The notes: generated from the letters alone by a model not told the origin. A DNA stretch of 64,000 nucleotides from Halorussus marinus (GCF_004765795.1 NZ_SBIV01000002.1:310001-374000), one strand, 5' to 3'. Positions 8,516 through 17,014 are shown, counted from the first letter of the stretch. Made by a program: numbers and translations.

Positions 8516-11194
8516 TCAGTCGCCCGCGGCCGGCGTCTCCTCCCGGAGCGCCGTCGCGACGCCCGAGTACCGCGACCACAGCACCAGCAGGCTCGGGAGG
8601 ACGACCACGCTGGAGACGAACGCGAACGCGATCGAGGTGCCGGTCACCAGCCCGAACCGCTGGAGGGAGGGGACCAGCGCGAGCAACAGCACGCCGAACC
8701 CCGCGGCGGTCGTGACCGCGCTCGCGAGCAACGCGCCGCCGGTCCCCGCGACCGTGGTTTCGAGCGCGGCGACCGCCGAGGGCGCGCCCCCGAGTTCGTC
8801 GAGGAAGCGCTCGCTGATGTGGACCGCGTAGTCGACCCCGATGCCGATGGCGATGCCCGCGATGATCGCGGTCTCGCTGTTGAACGAGATGTCGAGGAGG
8901 TACATCACCCCGAGAATCCAGCTCAGCGCGAACACGACCGGCACCATCGTGATCGCGCCGAGCGCGAGGGTGCCGTACCGCCGGTAGAAGATCGTCGTGA
9001 GGAACGCGACGATGACCCCGAGCGTGATGAGGAACGTCTCGACCAGCGTCCGGAGCAGTCCCCGCTGGACCAGTTCGGTCACGATCGGCTGGCCGGTCGC
9101 GGTGACCCGGAGGTCGGTGTCGGCCTCGACGGCGGCGGCCGCCGCCCGCATCTCGTCGGTCACGACGCCGGTGTCCGAGCCGCCCCGGATCGAGACCGAG
9201 AGCCTGAGCGCGCGGTACTCGCAGTCGGCTCGCGACTCCGCCGCTCGACCGTCCCGTTGTGTCTCGGACCCAACGCACTCGCGCTGAATGACGGCGGCGG
9301 CCTCCTGAGGAGCCGCCGCGTACACCGCGTCGTACACCGCCGCGAGGTTCCGATCGGGGACCCCGTCGCCGTCGTCGTCGTTCTCGGCGACGACGGCCGC
9401 GACCGTCTCGTTGGCTGGCGCGGTGCGTTCGAGCAGCGCCAGCGGGCCGTCGACGCTCGGCCGACCGTTCCCGAGCGTGACGGCGGTCGAGCTGTCGGCG
9501 ACCGACGCCCGGCCCGCCGCGAGCCGGTCGAGGGTGTCGGGCGAGGTGACCGGCCCCTCGACGAGGATCTCGGCCTGCGAGGCGTCGCGGGTCTGGACGA
9601 ACGCGTCGTTGAGGAAGACGACGTTCTCCCGGAGTTCGTAGTCGCCCGGCCGGAACGGCTCGGGGAGCGAGTCCGTCCACTCGGGGGAGTCCCGAGGCAG
9701 GAAGTCGACCTGATTCAGCGAGGTGTCGATGTCGGTCGCGGCGTAGCCGCCCCCGGCGCTCACCACCAGCGCGATCGCGACGACCGCGATCGGGGCGCGG
9801 CGCGCGACGGTCGTCCCGAGCCCGAGCACGCGGTTGATCCGCGTCTCGCCGGTCCCGAACGCCGACCGGCGGCGGTCGAGGCCGACCCGCTCGAGAAGGC
9901 CGTCGAGTTCGAGCTTGAGCGCCGGGACGAGCGCCGCGAACACGACGAACGCCGAGACGATCCCGACCGCGCTCACCAGCCCGAACTCCCGGATCGAGCC
10001 GATCGGGCTCACGAGGTTCGAGAGGAACCCGACCGCGGTGGTGAACGTCGTCGCCGCGAGCGCGACCGCCACGCCCGCGAGCCCCGTCCGCATCGCCGCG
10101 GCGGGCGACCGGTCGGACGCGTCGGCGGCCGATCCCGGCCCGTCGGTCTCCTCGCGGGCCTCGCGATACCGCATCACGACGTGGAGCGCATAGTCGATCG
10201 AGAGCCCGATGAGGAGGAACGGCACCGCGATGAGGATCTGGGTGACGCCGATCCCGGCCCACCCCATGAACCCGCCCATCCAGACGAGGACGAGGAGGGT
10301 CCCGAACAGGCCAAGCGCCACGTCGAAGGGGTCGCGGTACGCGACGAACAGCACGACGAGCACGATGGCGAACGCGACGGGCGTGATGAGCGCGAAGCTC
10401 TCGCCGGTGGCCTGCCCGGACACCTCGTCGACGATGCCGGCGCCGAAGACGAACGAGTCGGTCGATTCGACGGTCTCCTCGGCGAGGTCGCGGGTGGCGA
10501 GCTGGCCGGCCACCACGTCGTCTGACAGCGAGTCCCCGCCGGACTCGGCGGTCTGGAACACGAACAGCACGCGGGCGGTGGCGGTCGTGCTCCCGGGCTC
10601 GTAGTCGGTCGCGACCAGCGAGAAGGGGTCGGTCGGTCCCGACGCGGGCCGGTCGGGGTCGAGGACCGCGAGCACCGCGCGCTCGACCTCGGCCTCGGAC
10701 ATCGACTCCAGTTGGGCGAGCTGTTCGTCGAGCGTCGGCGGGCCGGCGGCCGCCCGGGCGTCGGCGCCGGTCGCGTTCGACTCGGTGCGGTTCCCGGCGG
10801 AGTCGGCCCGCTCTCCTCGGAGCGCCTCGACGGCGACGAGGTTCGACAACCCGGCGGTCGGCGCCTCCGTCCGGAGGGTGGCGTTCACCGTCTCGTTCGC
10901 CCGGAGGCGCTGTTGGAGCCGGAGCGTCTCGATCAGCGACTGCTTCGAGAGCACGTCGTCGCCCCGGACCACCACCTGCATCGCGGTCGCGTTCGTCTCG
11001 CCGGTCGAGAAGTTCTCCCGGACGTACTCGAGCTTCTGGGCCTCGGTCGAGTCGCCGCCGAAGCTCGCGATCGTCAGACCGCCCTCGATGCCGCCGGCGC
11101 CGTAGCCGACGACGGCGGTGGCGACGAGCAACACCGCGATCACCAGTTTGCTGTGGCGCGCGATCGCGCCGGCGTACCGTTCGGCGAGGTCCAT
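8516..11194 (-). CDS. MMPL/RND-superfamily transporter
   Basis: An 892-residue RND exporter with two MMPL halves. Each half has a leading helix, a long extracytoplasmic loop (about 45-285 and 475-710) and a bundle of helices, the first of them sterol-sensing-domain-like (about 290-440 and 715-880). The paired motifs LIGLSIDYALHVVMRYRE and IAIGIGVDYAVHISERF are the hallmark of the superfamily, with the buried Asp-Tyr expected for proton coupling. It acts in the cytoplasmic membrane on lipids or hydrophobic compounds; the cargo is unknown. The ATG at 11194 (MDLAERYAG) follows a TATA box at 11219-11228. It is divergent from a TrmB-type regulator, which is the obvious candidate to control it. Confidence 0.92.
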   Translation of the reverse strand: MDLAERYAGAIARHSKLVIAVLLVATAVVGYGAGGIEGGLTIASFGGDSTEAQKLEYVRENFSTGETNATAMQVVVRGDDVLSKQSLIETLRLQQRLRANETVNATLRTEAPTAGLSNLVAVEALRGERADSAGNRTESNATGADARAAAGPPTLDEQLAQLESMSEAEVERAVLAVLDPDRPASGPTDPFSLVATDYEPGSTTATARVLFVFQTAESGGDSLSDDVVAGQLATRDLAEETVESTDSFVFGAGIVDEVSGQATGESFALITPVAFAIVLVVLFVAYRDPFDVALGLFGTLLVLVWMGGFMGWAGIGVTQILIAVPFLLIGLSIDYALHVVMRYREAREETDGPGSAADASDRSPAAAMRTGLAGVAVALAATTFTTAVGFLSNLVSPIGSIREFGLVSAVGIVSAFVVFAALVPALKLELDGLLERVGLDRRRSAFGTGETRINRVLGLGTTVARRAPIAVVAIALVVSAGGGYAATDIDTSLNQVDFLPRDSPEWTDSLPEPFRPGDYELRENVVFLNDAFVQTRDASQAEILVEGPVTSPDTLDRLAAGRASVADSSTAVTLGNGRPSVDGPLALLERTAPANETVAAVVAENDDDGDGVPDRNLAAVYDAVYAAAPQEAAAVIQRECVGSETQRDGRAAESRADCEYRALRLSVSIRGGSDTGVVTDEMRAAAAAVEADTDLRVTATGQPIVTELVQRGLLRTLVETFLITLGVIVAFLTTIFYRRYGTLALGAITMVPVVFALSWILGVMYLLDISFNSETAIIAGIAIGIGVDYAVHISERFLDELGGAPSAVAALETTVAGTGGALLASAVTTAAGFGVLLLALVPSLQRFGLVTGTSIAFAFVSSVVVLPSLLVLWSRYSGVATALREETPAAGD

Positions 11195-11218
11195 CTCTAC
11201 CCGTCCAATCGGCCCGCT

Positions 11219-11245
11219 ATTATAAAAGGTTGTAGAAATATACAA
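11219..11245 (-). promoter_or_regulatory. MMPL promoter: TATA box plus TTGTA-N6-TACAA palindrome
   Basis: On the minus strand CTTTTATAAT (11219-11228) lies about 27 bp before the MMPL start. Immediately upstream of the box is the perfect inverted repeat TTGTA-N6-TACAA (11230-11245), suited for a dimeric regulator. The divergent TrmB-type gene next door is the likely, unproven, binder. Confidence 0.55.
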
Positions 11246-11324
11246 TAGCCGTGACGCTCCGAGCGCCCGGCCGCGACGCCACTCGAAACCACTTACTGCC
11301 GGGAGCCTCTCTCTCCCGACTGGA

Positions 11325-12101
11325 ATGAGCGCACACGACGCGGTGGCGGCGCTGAAGCAACTCGGCCTGTCGAACTACGAGGCGAGGGTGTTCGTGGCGC
11401 TCCAGCGGCTCGGCACCGGGACCACCCAGGAGGTGAGCGAGACCTCCGAGGTCCCCCGATCGCAGGTGTACGGCGCGGCCGACGACCTCGCCGAGCGGGG
11501 GCTGGTGGAGGTGGTCGAGTCCTCGCCAAAGCGCTACCGCCCGGTGAGCCTCGACGCGGCGCGCGAACAGCTCCGGAGCCGGATCGAACGCGAGCACGAA
11601 CGGGCGTTCGAGAACCTCGAATCGGTGCGCAACGAGCGCGCCGACCGGACCGACGAGGGCGACGTCTCGACGCTCCACGGGCGCCACGCGGTCCACGAGC
11701 GCGTCGCGGCGCTGGTCGAGCGCGCGAGCGAGCAGGTCGTGTTGATCGCGGGCGACGCCGACCTGCTCTCGGAGGACGTCGAGGCCGCGCTCCGCGAGCG
11801 AGCCGCCGCCGGGGTCCCGGTCGTGGTGGTCACGCAGGAACGGGCGGTCGAACGGCGGTTCGCCGACGCCCCGGTCCGGGTCGTGGTGGCGCCCCCGGAT
11901 CGGACGCGGGGGTTCACCGGGCGGACGCTCCTCGTCGACGACGCCACCGTCCTGCTGTCGGTCCGGACCGACGACGGGGGCGAGCCGTTCGAGGAGACGG
12001 CGCTCTGGACCGCAGACACCAGAATCGGACGCATTCTCGCGGAGTTCATCCACGCCGGGATGCAGTCCGGGTTCGAGGGCGAGTACCCCGGCGCCGAGTA
12101 G
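11325..12101 (+). CDS. TrmB-family transcriptional regulator
   Basis: A 258-residue regulator. The N-terminal winged helix-turn-helix (about 1-75) carries the TrmB signature: AALKQLGLSNYEARVFVAL, then SEVPRSQVYGAADDLAERGLVE. A coiled dimerisation helix follows at about 80-115, then a phospholipase-D-like effector domain (about 125-220) of the kind that binds sugars in TrmB proteins; the effector here is unknown. It is divergent from the MMPL transporter, with 130 bp between the starts containing a TTGTA-N6-TACAA palindrome. A GGGAG-N7-CTCCC hairpin lies at 11302-11318 in its leader. Confidence 0.88.
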   Translation: MSAHDAVAALKQLGLSNYEARVFVALQRLGTGTTQEVSETSEVPRSQVYGAADDLAERGLVEVVESSPKRYRPVSLDAAREQLRSRIEREHERAFENLESVRNERADRTDEGDVSTLHGRHAVHERVAALVERASEQVVLIAGDADLLSEDVEAALRERAAAGVPVVVVTQERAVERRFADAPVRVVVAPPDRTRGFTGRTLLVDDATVLLSVRTDDGGEPFEETALWTADTRIGRILAEFIHAGMQSGFEGEYPGAE

Positions 12102-12169
12102 TTACCGCGGGTGAGACGAGACGCGCGGACGGGCCGGCGTCGCCTCGAAAACGAGTCAGCGACGATCGG

Positions 12170-12454
12170 TCACTCCGCGCACGTCTGGGCGTCGGCCGCC
12201 TCCGGCGCGGTCTCTTGGCTCACGTCGATCTCGTAGAGGTTCTGTCGTGCGTCGGCGAAGTAGACGTCCTCCTGTACGACCTCGAGCTCTTCGAGCCGTT
12301 CGAGGGCGTAGCGGACGGTTCGAGCCGACAGCATCGACTCCTCGACGATCTGTTTCTGGGTCAGCGCGCCCTTGTACTCGAGCACCTTGAAAACCAGCTT
12401 CGCACTCGGCGGAAGTTCGTCGATGTCCTCTCGCTCGGACTGGGATACCATCAT
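12170..12454 (-). CDS. Small winged-helix (MarR-like) regulator
   Basis: A 94-residue DNA-binding protein, essentially one winged-helix domain: ELPPSAKLVFKVLEYKG, then LTQKQIVEESML, then the recognition helix SARTVRYALERLEELEVV and a wing (DVYFADARQN). This is the compact haloarchaeal regulator type; the target is unknown. The frame runs on upstream through low-complexity repeats, but the double ATG at 12454/12451 is the real start, because a TATA box (12478-12485) lies about 26 bp before it. A perfect palindrome, GTTTCGAAAC (12458-12467), sits just before the start and suggests autoregulation. Confidence 0.85.
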   Translation of the reverse strand: MMVSQSEREDIDELPPSAKLVFKVLEYKGALTQKQIVEESMLSARTVRYALERLEELEVVQEDVYFADARQNLYEIDVSQETAPEAADAQTCAE

Positions 12455-12457
12455 TAC

Positions 12458-12485
12458 GTTTCGAAACACGCGAATGCCATAAAAG
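12458..12485 (-). promoter_or_regulatory. Promoter and palindrome of the winged-helix gene
   Basis: The minus-strand TATA box CTTTTATG (12478-12485) is about 26 bp before the ATG. The 10-bp palindrome GTTTCGAAAC (12458-12467) overlaps the predicted transcription start. Confidence 0.5.
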
Positions 12486-12638
12486 TATTGAGAACGACCC
12501 GCACGGATCGTCGCCTCGACACGGTAAAAAGGTTCGGGGCGTAGGGCGCCAGCGACCGGAAGAAGCCCCGCGATAGCAGTCCCGGTCCGCCGGTAGCATG
12601 GCGTAGCGGTCGGAGACTGTGGTGGGGCGGTGCCGAGG

Positions 12639-12764
12639 CGGATGCGGGGTAGTGCAGGGCGGATGCGGGGCAGTGCGGGACGGTTGCGGGGCAGTGCAGG
12701 GCGGATGCGGGGCAGTGCGGGACGGTTGCGGGGCAGTGCAGAGCGGATGCGGGGCAGTGCGGGA
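12639..12764. repeat. Six-copy 21-bp tandem repeat with 42-bp higher order
   Basis: Six contiguous 21-bp units (12639-12659, 12660-12680, 12681-12701, 12702-12722, 12723-12743, 12744-12764), all sharing the core TGCGGGG(C/T)AGTGC. From unit 2 on, units alternate between CGGATGC...GGGA and CGGTTGC...G(G/A)G forms, so the recent expansion unit is 42 bp. A degenerate continuation runs to about 12790. It is intergenic; each unit is 7 codons long, so every frame can stay open, but no gene is supported. Confidence 0.9.
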
Positions 12765-12829
12765 CGGTGCTGAGGCGGTTGCCGTGCAGTCGCGCACCGG
12801 CTATCGTCCCGCGAGCGAGGGCGAAGCCC

Positions 12830-12930
12830 GAGCGAGCGGCCCAAGGGCCGACCAACGGGAGGCCCGAAGGGTTTTGATCGAGCTTTTGCAAGGGCGCGGC
12901 GCTCGTGGCGCGCCCGAAGCAAAAGGTCGT
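12830..12930. repeat. Dispersed hairpin element, copy 1
   Basis: A GAGCGAGCGGCC-rich lead (12830-12870) is followed by GTTTTGATCGAGC and a long hairpin. The arms are CTTTTGC (12883-12889) and GGGCGCG (12892-12898), pairing with CGCGCCC (12909-12915) and GCAAAAG (12919-12925). The same layout occurs at 46561-46660. It lies 45 bp upstream of the EMC6-like gene. Similar GTTTT-ATCGA...TTTGC hairpins are, from memory, scattered through haloarchaeal genomes; function unknown. Confidence 0.7.
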
Positions 12931-12944
12931 GGGGAAAGGCTGGG

Positions 12945-12952
12945 TTTTTCAA
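12945..12952 (+). promoter_or_regulatory. Putative TATA-like box for the EMC6-like/RLI genes
   Basis: TTTTTCAA ends 22 bp before the ATG at 12975, so the transcript would be leaderless. It lies directly after the hairpin element. The 12455-12974 interval otherwise holds only the tandem repeats and that element. Confidence 0.45.
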
Positions 12953-12974
12953 GACGCGTCCCCCATTCACCCGT

Positions 12975-13277
12975 ATGGCTACCGCATCCGAACGGCGGGC
13001 CTCTCATCTCCGCGGGGTGACGGTGACGGCCGTCGCCACGCTCGCGGGCGTCGTCGCGGCGTTCGTCTCCGCGACGGTCCTCGGGATGGAGGCGACAGAC
13101 ACGCTAGGGCTGGGCATCGTGGGCGCGCTCGTCGTCGCCCAGTACCCGGTCCTGAAAGTGCTGGGCATCGACGTGGGGGACTTCTCCACCAAAGACCACC
13201 TCTACGTGGTGTTCATGACGTTCTCGCTCTGGTTCGTGAGCTGGACCATCCTGCTGACCAACAACGTCACCTTCTAG
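12975..13277 (+). CDS. EMC6-like membrane protein
   Basis: A 100-residue membrane protein with about three helices (16-38, 43-62 and 76-95), resembling the haloarchaeal EMC6-like family, named for similarity to a subunit of the eukaryotic ER membrane protein complex. In archaea a role in membrane-protein insertion is only suspected. It stops one base before the ATG of the RLI gene (13277/13279), so the two are co-transcribed, which ties this protein to translation-linked functions by context. The ATG at 12975 is clear. Confidence 0.8.
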   Translation: MATASERRASHLRGVTVTAVATLAGVVAAFVSATVLGMEATDTLGLGIVGALVVAQYPVLKVLGIDVGDFSTKDHLYVVFMTFSLWFVSWTILLTNNVTF

Positions 13278-13278
13278 C

Positions 13279-15093
13279 ATGGCCGACGACAGCATCGCCG
13301 TCGTAGACCTCGAACGGTGTCAACCCGATCGCTGTAGCTACGAGTGCAAGAACTACTGTCCGCCGAACCGGACGGGCAAGGAGTGCATCACGCTCCGGGG
13401 CGAGGACGCCGAGGAGGGCCAGCCCGATCAGGTCCACATCAGCGAGGAGATCTGTCTGGGCGAGACCTGCGGCATCTGCGTCGAGAAGTGCCCGTTCGAC
13501 GCCATCGAGATCATCAACCTCCCCCAAGAGCTTCAGGACGAGCCGGTCCACCGCTACGGCGAGAACGCCTTCTCGCTGTACGGCCTGCCGGTCCCTATCG
13601 AGGGACAGGTCACGGGCATCCTCGGGCCGAACGGCATCGGGAAGACGACCGCGGTCCGGATTCTGGCGGGCGAACTCGCGCCCAACCTCGGCGACCACGC
13701 CGACCCGCCGGGCTGGGAGGCGGTGCTCGATGCCTACCGCGGGACCGAGCTTCAGGACTACCTCACCGCGGTCCGGGACGGCGACGTGACCGTCGCGCGA
13801 AAGCCCCAGTACGTCGACAAGATCCCCGATCAGTTCGACGGCCCCACCGCGGAGCTACTGGAGAACACCGACGAGCGAGGCGTGCTCGACGACCTGCTCG
13901 AACGCCTCGAGATCGAGCACGTCATGGATCAGGACATCGACAGCCTCTCGGGCGGGGAGCTCCAGCGGGTCGCGCTGGTGGCGTGTCTGGCCCGCGAGGC
14001 CGACTTCTACTTCGTCGACGAGATCACGCCGTACCTCGACATCAGCCAGCGGGTGGCGGCCGCCCGACTGATTCAGGAGATGGCCAACGAGCACGGCAAG
14101 TCGATGCTGGTCGTCGAACACGACCTCGCCATCCTCGATCTGGTCGCCGACAACCTCCACGTCGCGTACGGTGAGCCCGGCGCGTACGGGGTCATCACCG
14201 ACCCCAAGTCGGTCCGGAACGGCATCAACGAGTACCTCAAGGGGTATCTCGACAACGAGAACATGCGCATCCGGCCCGACCCCATCGAGTTCGAGGAGCA
14301 CGCGCCCCGGCAGGTGAGTCGCGCCGACACCCTCGTGGAGTACCCCGACCTCCGCAAGTCCTACGGCGACGGCGAGTTCAGCCTCGACGTCGAGGGCGGG
14401 GCGATCCGAGAGAACGAAGTGCTGGGGATCGTCGGCCCGAACGGCATCGGCAAGTCGACGTTCGCGAAGCTGTTGGCGGGCCGGCTCGAACCGGACGGAG
14501 ACGCGCTCGATTTCAGCCTCGACATCGCCTACAAGCCCCAGTACATCGAGATCGACCAGCCGATGCGGGTCGACGCGTTCATGCGCTCGATCACCGACCG
14601 GGTCGGCTCCTCCTACTGGGAGACCGAGATCGCCAAGCCGCTCCAGCTCGATCGCATCATGGAGCAGAACCTCACCGACCTCTCGGGCGGCGAGCGCCAG
14701 CGGGTCGCGATCGCGGCCTGCCTGTCGAAGTCGGCCGACCTCTACCTGCTCGACGAGCCCTCGGCGTACCTCGACGTCGAACAGCGGGTGCGAGCGACCA
14801 CCGCCATCCGGCGGTTCGCCGAACAGCAGGACGCCACCGTGCTGGTGGTCGACCACGACATCTACATGATCGACCTGCTCGCCGACCGACTGATGGTCTT
14901 CGACGGCGAGCCGGCGGTCCGGGGTCGTGCGAGCGCGCCAACCGGGATGCGTGCGGGGATGAACGACTTCCTCTCGAACCTCGACGTCACGTTCCGCCGC
15001 GACGAGAACGTCGGTCGCCCGCGCATCAACAAGCCGGGGAGCCAGCTCGACCGCGAGCAGAAAAAGCAGGGCGAGTACTACTACGCGCCCTGA
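13279..15093 (+). CDS. Ribosome recycling/biogenesis ATPase RLI (ABCE1)
   Basis: A 604-residue soluble twin-ABC ATPase that splits post-termination ribosomes. The N-terminal iron-sulfur domain has its cysteines in two groups: C14/C19/C23/C28 with C36, and the ferredoxin-like C61-x4-C-x2-C-x3-C (CLGETCGICVEKCPF). NBD1 has Walker A GPNGIGKTT, signature LSGGELQR and Walker B YFVDEITPYLD. NBD2 has GPNGIGKST, LSGGERQR and YLLDEPSAYLD. All catalytic motifs are intact and the length is normal for archaea. It sits directly behind the EMC6-like gene in an apparent two-gene operon. Confidence 0.97.
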   Translation: MADDSIAVVDLERCQPDRCSYECKNYCPPNRTGKECITLRGEDAEEGQPDQVHISEEICLGETCGICVEKCPFDAIEIINLPQELQDEPVHRYGENAFSLYGLPVPIEGQVTGILGPNGIGKTTAVRILAGELAPNLGDHADPPGWEAVLDAYRGTELQDYLTAVRDGDVTVARKPQYVDKIPDQFDGPTAELLENTDERGVLDDLLERLEIEHVMDQDIDSLSGGELQRVALVACLAREADFYFVDEITPYLDISQRVAAARLIQEMANEHGKSMLVVEHDLAILDLVADNLHVAYGEPGAYGVITDPKSVRNGINEYLKGYLDNENMRIRPDPIEFEEHAPRQVSRADTLVEYPDLRKSYGDGEFSLDVEGGAIRENEVLGIVGPNGIGKSTFAKLLAGRLEPDGDALDFSLDIAYKPQYIEIDQPMRVDAFMRSITDRVGSSYWETEIAKPLQLDRIMEQNLTDLSGGERQRVAIAACLSKSADLYLLDEPSAYLDVEQRVRATTAIRRFAEQQDATVLVVDHDIYMIDLLADRLMVFDGEPAVRGRASAPTGMRAGMNDFLSNLDVTFRRDENVGRPRINKPGSQLDREQKKQGEYYYAP

Positions 15094-15166
15094 ACGGCGG
15101 CCGACCGATTCCGACCCCGACCGGAGAACCGAATGATTTTCGTCGGCGCACGCTTAGGCCCACGCA

Positions 15167-16489
15167 GTGACACCGCTCCTCCCCGCGTGGTTCGGGACCG
15201 GCCACGAACGCCGCGCGAAGCTGTTCGCGTGTCTCGCGGTCGTCTGCCTCGCGATCGCGACCGTCGGCGTGCTGGCCGCTCCGTCCCATCCGCGTCTCGC
15301 CACCGACCACGAACGCCCCGAGAACAACACGCTCATCGCTCTCCAGGGGTACCAGGACGACGGGCGGGCGATCGAAGTCGCGCCCGACGGCGAGATCGTC
15401 TGGGAGTACGACGGGACCGACGACGTGTTCGACCTCGAAGAGCTCGGCCCCGGCCGGGTCCAGATCTCGACCGCCGACGAGATTCCCGACGCTCGGTGTC
15501 CCGAGCGGTACCGAAACGACGGGCACGCCAACTGCGTGCGCAACAGCCTCAAGATCGTCGAGCAATCGACCAACGAGACTCGCTGGGAGTACGCGTGGTA
15601 CGACGTCGAACTCCACGAGCACGAGCTCCACGACGCCGACCACTACACGACCGAGGACGGCGAGGACCGCTGGGTGATGGTCGACATGGGCAACGACCGC
15701 GTGTTCGCGGTCGATCGGGACAAGGAGATCGTCTGGGAGTGGAACGCCACCGACGACTACGAGATGCCCGACGGGATGGGCCCGGAGGCCGACTGGACCC
15801 ACGTCAACGACGTCGATCGGATCGAGCCCGGCGTGTTCCAGATCAGCCTCCGGAACTTCGACACCGTGGCCGAGCTCCGCGTCGCCGACGACGGCTCGGT
15901 GAGCCTCCGGCCGGTCGTCGGGCCGAACAGCTTCGAGGGCGGCGAGGGGCCGCTGTACGAGCAACACAACCCCGACAGGCTGGCAGACGACCACCTGCTG
16001 ATCGCCGACAGCGAGCAGGACCGCATCGTCGAGTTGAACGCCGACGGCGAGATCGTCTGGACGTTCGGCGGGAGCGGCACCCTCCAGTGGCCCCGGGACG
16101 CCGACCGGCTGTCGAACGGCCACACGCTGATCACCGACTCGTACAACGAGCGCGTCCTCGAGATCGACGAGAACGGCGACGTGGTCTGGGAGGTGACGAC
16201 CGGCACGCTCCCCTACGAGGCCGACCGACTGCCGGGCGAGGGGAGCGCCGACCGCCCGACCGCCGACGAGGCCGGACTCGCCGACGCGGGCGACCCCGGG
16301 AACGTCGTCGAGAAGTATCTGGGGTACGCGACCGCTATCTCGAAGTACGTGTTGCCAAACGGCGTGGGCGAGCAGTTCGTCCCGTTACTCGGGGGCGCGC
16401 TCGCACTGCTCGGCGCGGCGATAGAAGGCGTCAGGTGGCGGTCGAACGGGCGGCTCCGGGCGTGGCTCGCTCAGAGAACCGATCGCTGA
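15167..16489 (+). CDS. Arylsulfotransferase-like (ASST) membrane-anchored beta-propeller protein
   Basis: A 440-residue protein. An N-terminal helix (about 18-40) anchors an extracytoplasmic propeller made of repeated D-G-E-I-V-W blades (APDGEIVWEYDG, DRDKEIVWEWNA, NADGEIVWTFGG, ENGDVVWEV). A second helix lies near the C-terminus (about 406-425). The fold is that of arylsulfate sulfotransferase family proteins, including blade histidines in HEHELHDADHY and WTHVNDVDRI. Enzymatic sulfotransfer is not proven by sequence, since many archaeal members are uncharacterised. The start is GTG at 15167. The 3' end overlaps the convergent archaemetzincin gene by 19 bp. Confidence 0.8.
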   Translation: MTPLLPAWFGTGHERRAKLFACLAVVCLAIATVGVLAAPSHPRLATDHERPENNTLIALQGYQDDGRAIEVAPDGEIVWEYDGTDDVFDLEELGPGRVQISTADEIPDARCPERYRNDGHANCVRNSLKIVEQSTNETRWEYAWYDVELHEHELHDADHYTTEDGEDRWVMVDMGNDRVFAVDRDKEIVWEWNATDDYEMPDGMGPEADWTHVNDVDRIEPGVFQISLRNFDTVAELRVADDGSVSLRPVVGPNSFEGGEGPLYEQHNPDRLADDHLLIADSEQDRIVELNADGEIVWTFGGSGTLQWPRDADRLSNGHTLITDSYNERVLEIDENGDVVWEVTTGTLPYEADRLPGEGSADRPTADEAGLADAGDPGNVVEKYLGYATAISKYVLPNGVGEQFVPLLGGALALLGAAIEGVRWRSNGRLRAWLAQRTDR

Positions 16490-16992
16490 CAGGAGCCACA
16501 GAGGTTCTCCTCTTTCACGTCGACCTCCCGGACGGTCGGCGAGAAGTTCATCACGCACCGCTTGTTGTCGCAGTGTTCGAGCCCCATGGTGTGGCCGATC
16601 TCGTGGACGACCTCCTTGCGGACCCTGTCCGAGAAGATCTCGCTTGCGCTCCGGTTCGAGAACCCGCCGTCGCTCGACGTCTGGAGCCGGTAGGTCGAGA
16701 TGACGCTCCCCTTGCCGTCGAGGTACGCCAGCCCGAACACGTAGTTTCGCCGGCGGTAGAAGAGGTCCTTGGGCGTGATGGCGATGTTCTTGTCGGCCGA
16801 TCCGATCCGGCCCGCGAGCTCGATGAACTCCTCGGCGCGGTACTGGTCGCGTTTCTCGTCGTGTGCCCCGGTGGGCACAGACTGGGAGTCGTGAATCGTG
16901 ACCTCACAGTCGTAGACCGACCGGAGGCCTGCCGAGGCCTGTCGTTTGACCTGCGCGGAAACGTCCCCGACCGGGACGACGTCGACGAGCAT
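16471..16992 (-). CDS. amzA: Archaemetzincin zinc metallopeptidase
   Basis: A 173-residue cytosolic metallopeptidase, at exact family length. The extended zinc motif HEIGHTMGLEH (130-140) is followed at once by C141 and C146, then C165 and C168, the archaemetzincin arrangement in which four cysteines bind a second structural zinc. M148 supplies the metzincin Met-turn. The ATG at 16992 is preceded by a TATA box (17015-17023) at leaderless distance. It is divergent from the UPF0146 gene with only 39 bp between the two start codons. The substrate of archaeal members is unknown. Confidence 0.95.
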   Translation of the reverse strand: MLVDVVPVGDVSAQVKRQASAGLRSVYDCEVTIHDSQSVPTGAHDEKRDQYRAEEFIELAGRIGSADKNIAITPKDLFYRRRNYVFGLAYLDGKGSVISTYRLQTSSDGGFSNRSASEIFSDRVRKEVVHEIGHTMGLEHCDNKRCVMNFSPTVREVDVKEENLCGSCQRSVL

Positions 16993-17014
16993 GGGAAACA
17001 CTATGCGCGAGCAA

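Noticed and set aside
12639-12764. CRISPR array
   Set aside because: Units are contiguous with no unique spacers, and there are no cas genes in the window.
12455-12970. Open frame extending the winged-helix gene upstream through PALPRNRPALPRI-type repeats
   Set aside because: The repeats are translation of the 21-bp DNA array, the TATA box lies inside this extension, and the normal regulator start is at 12454.
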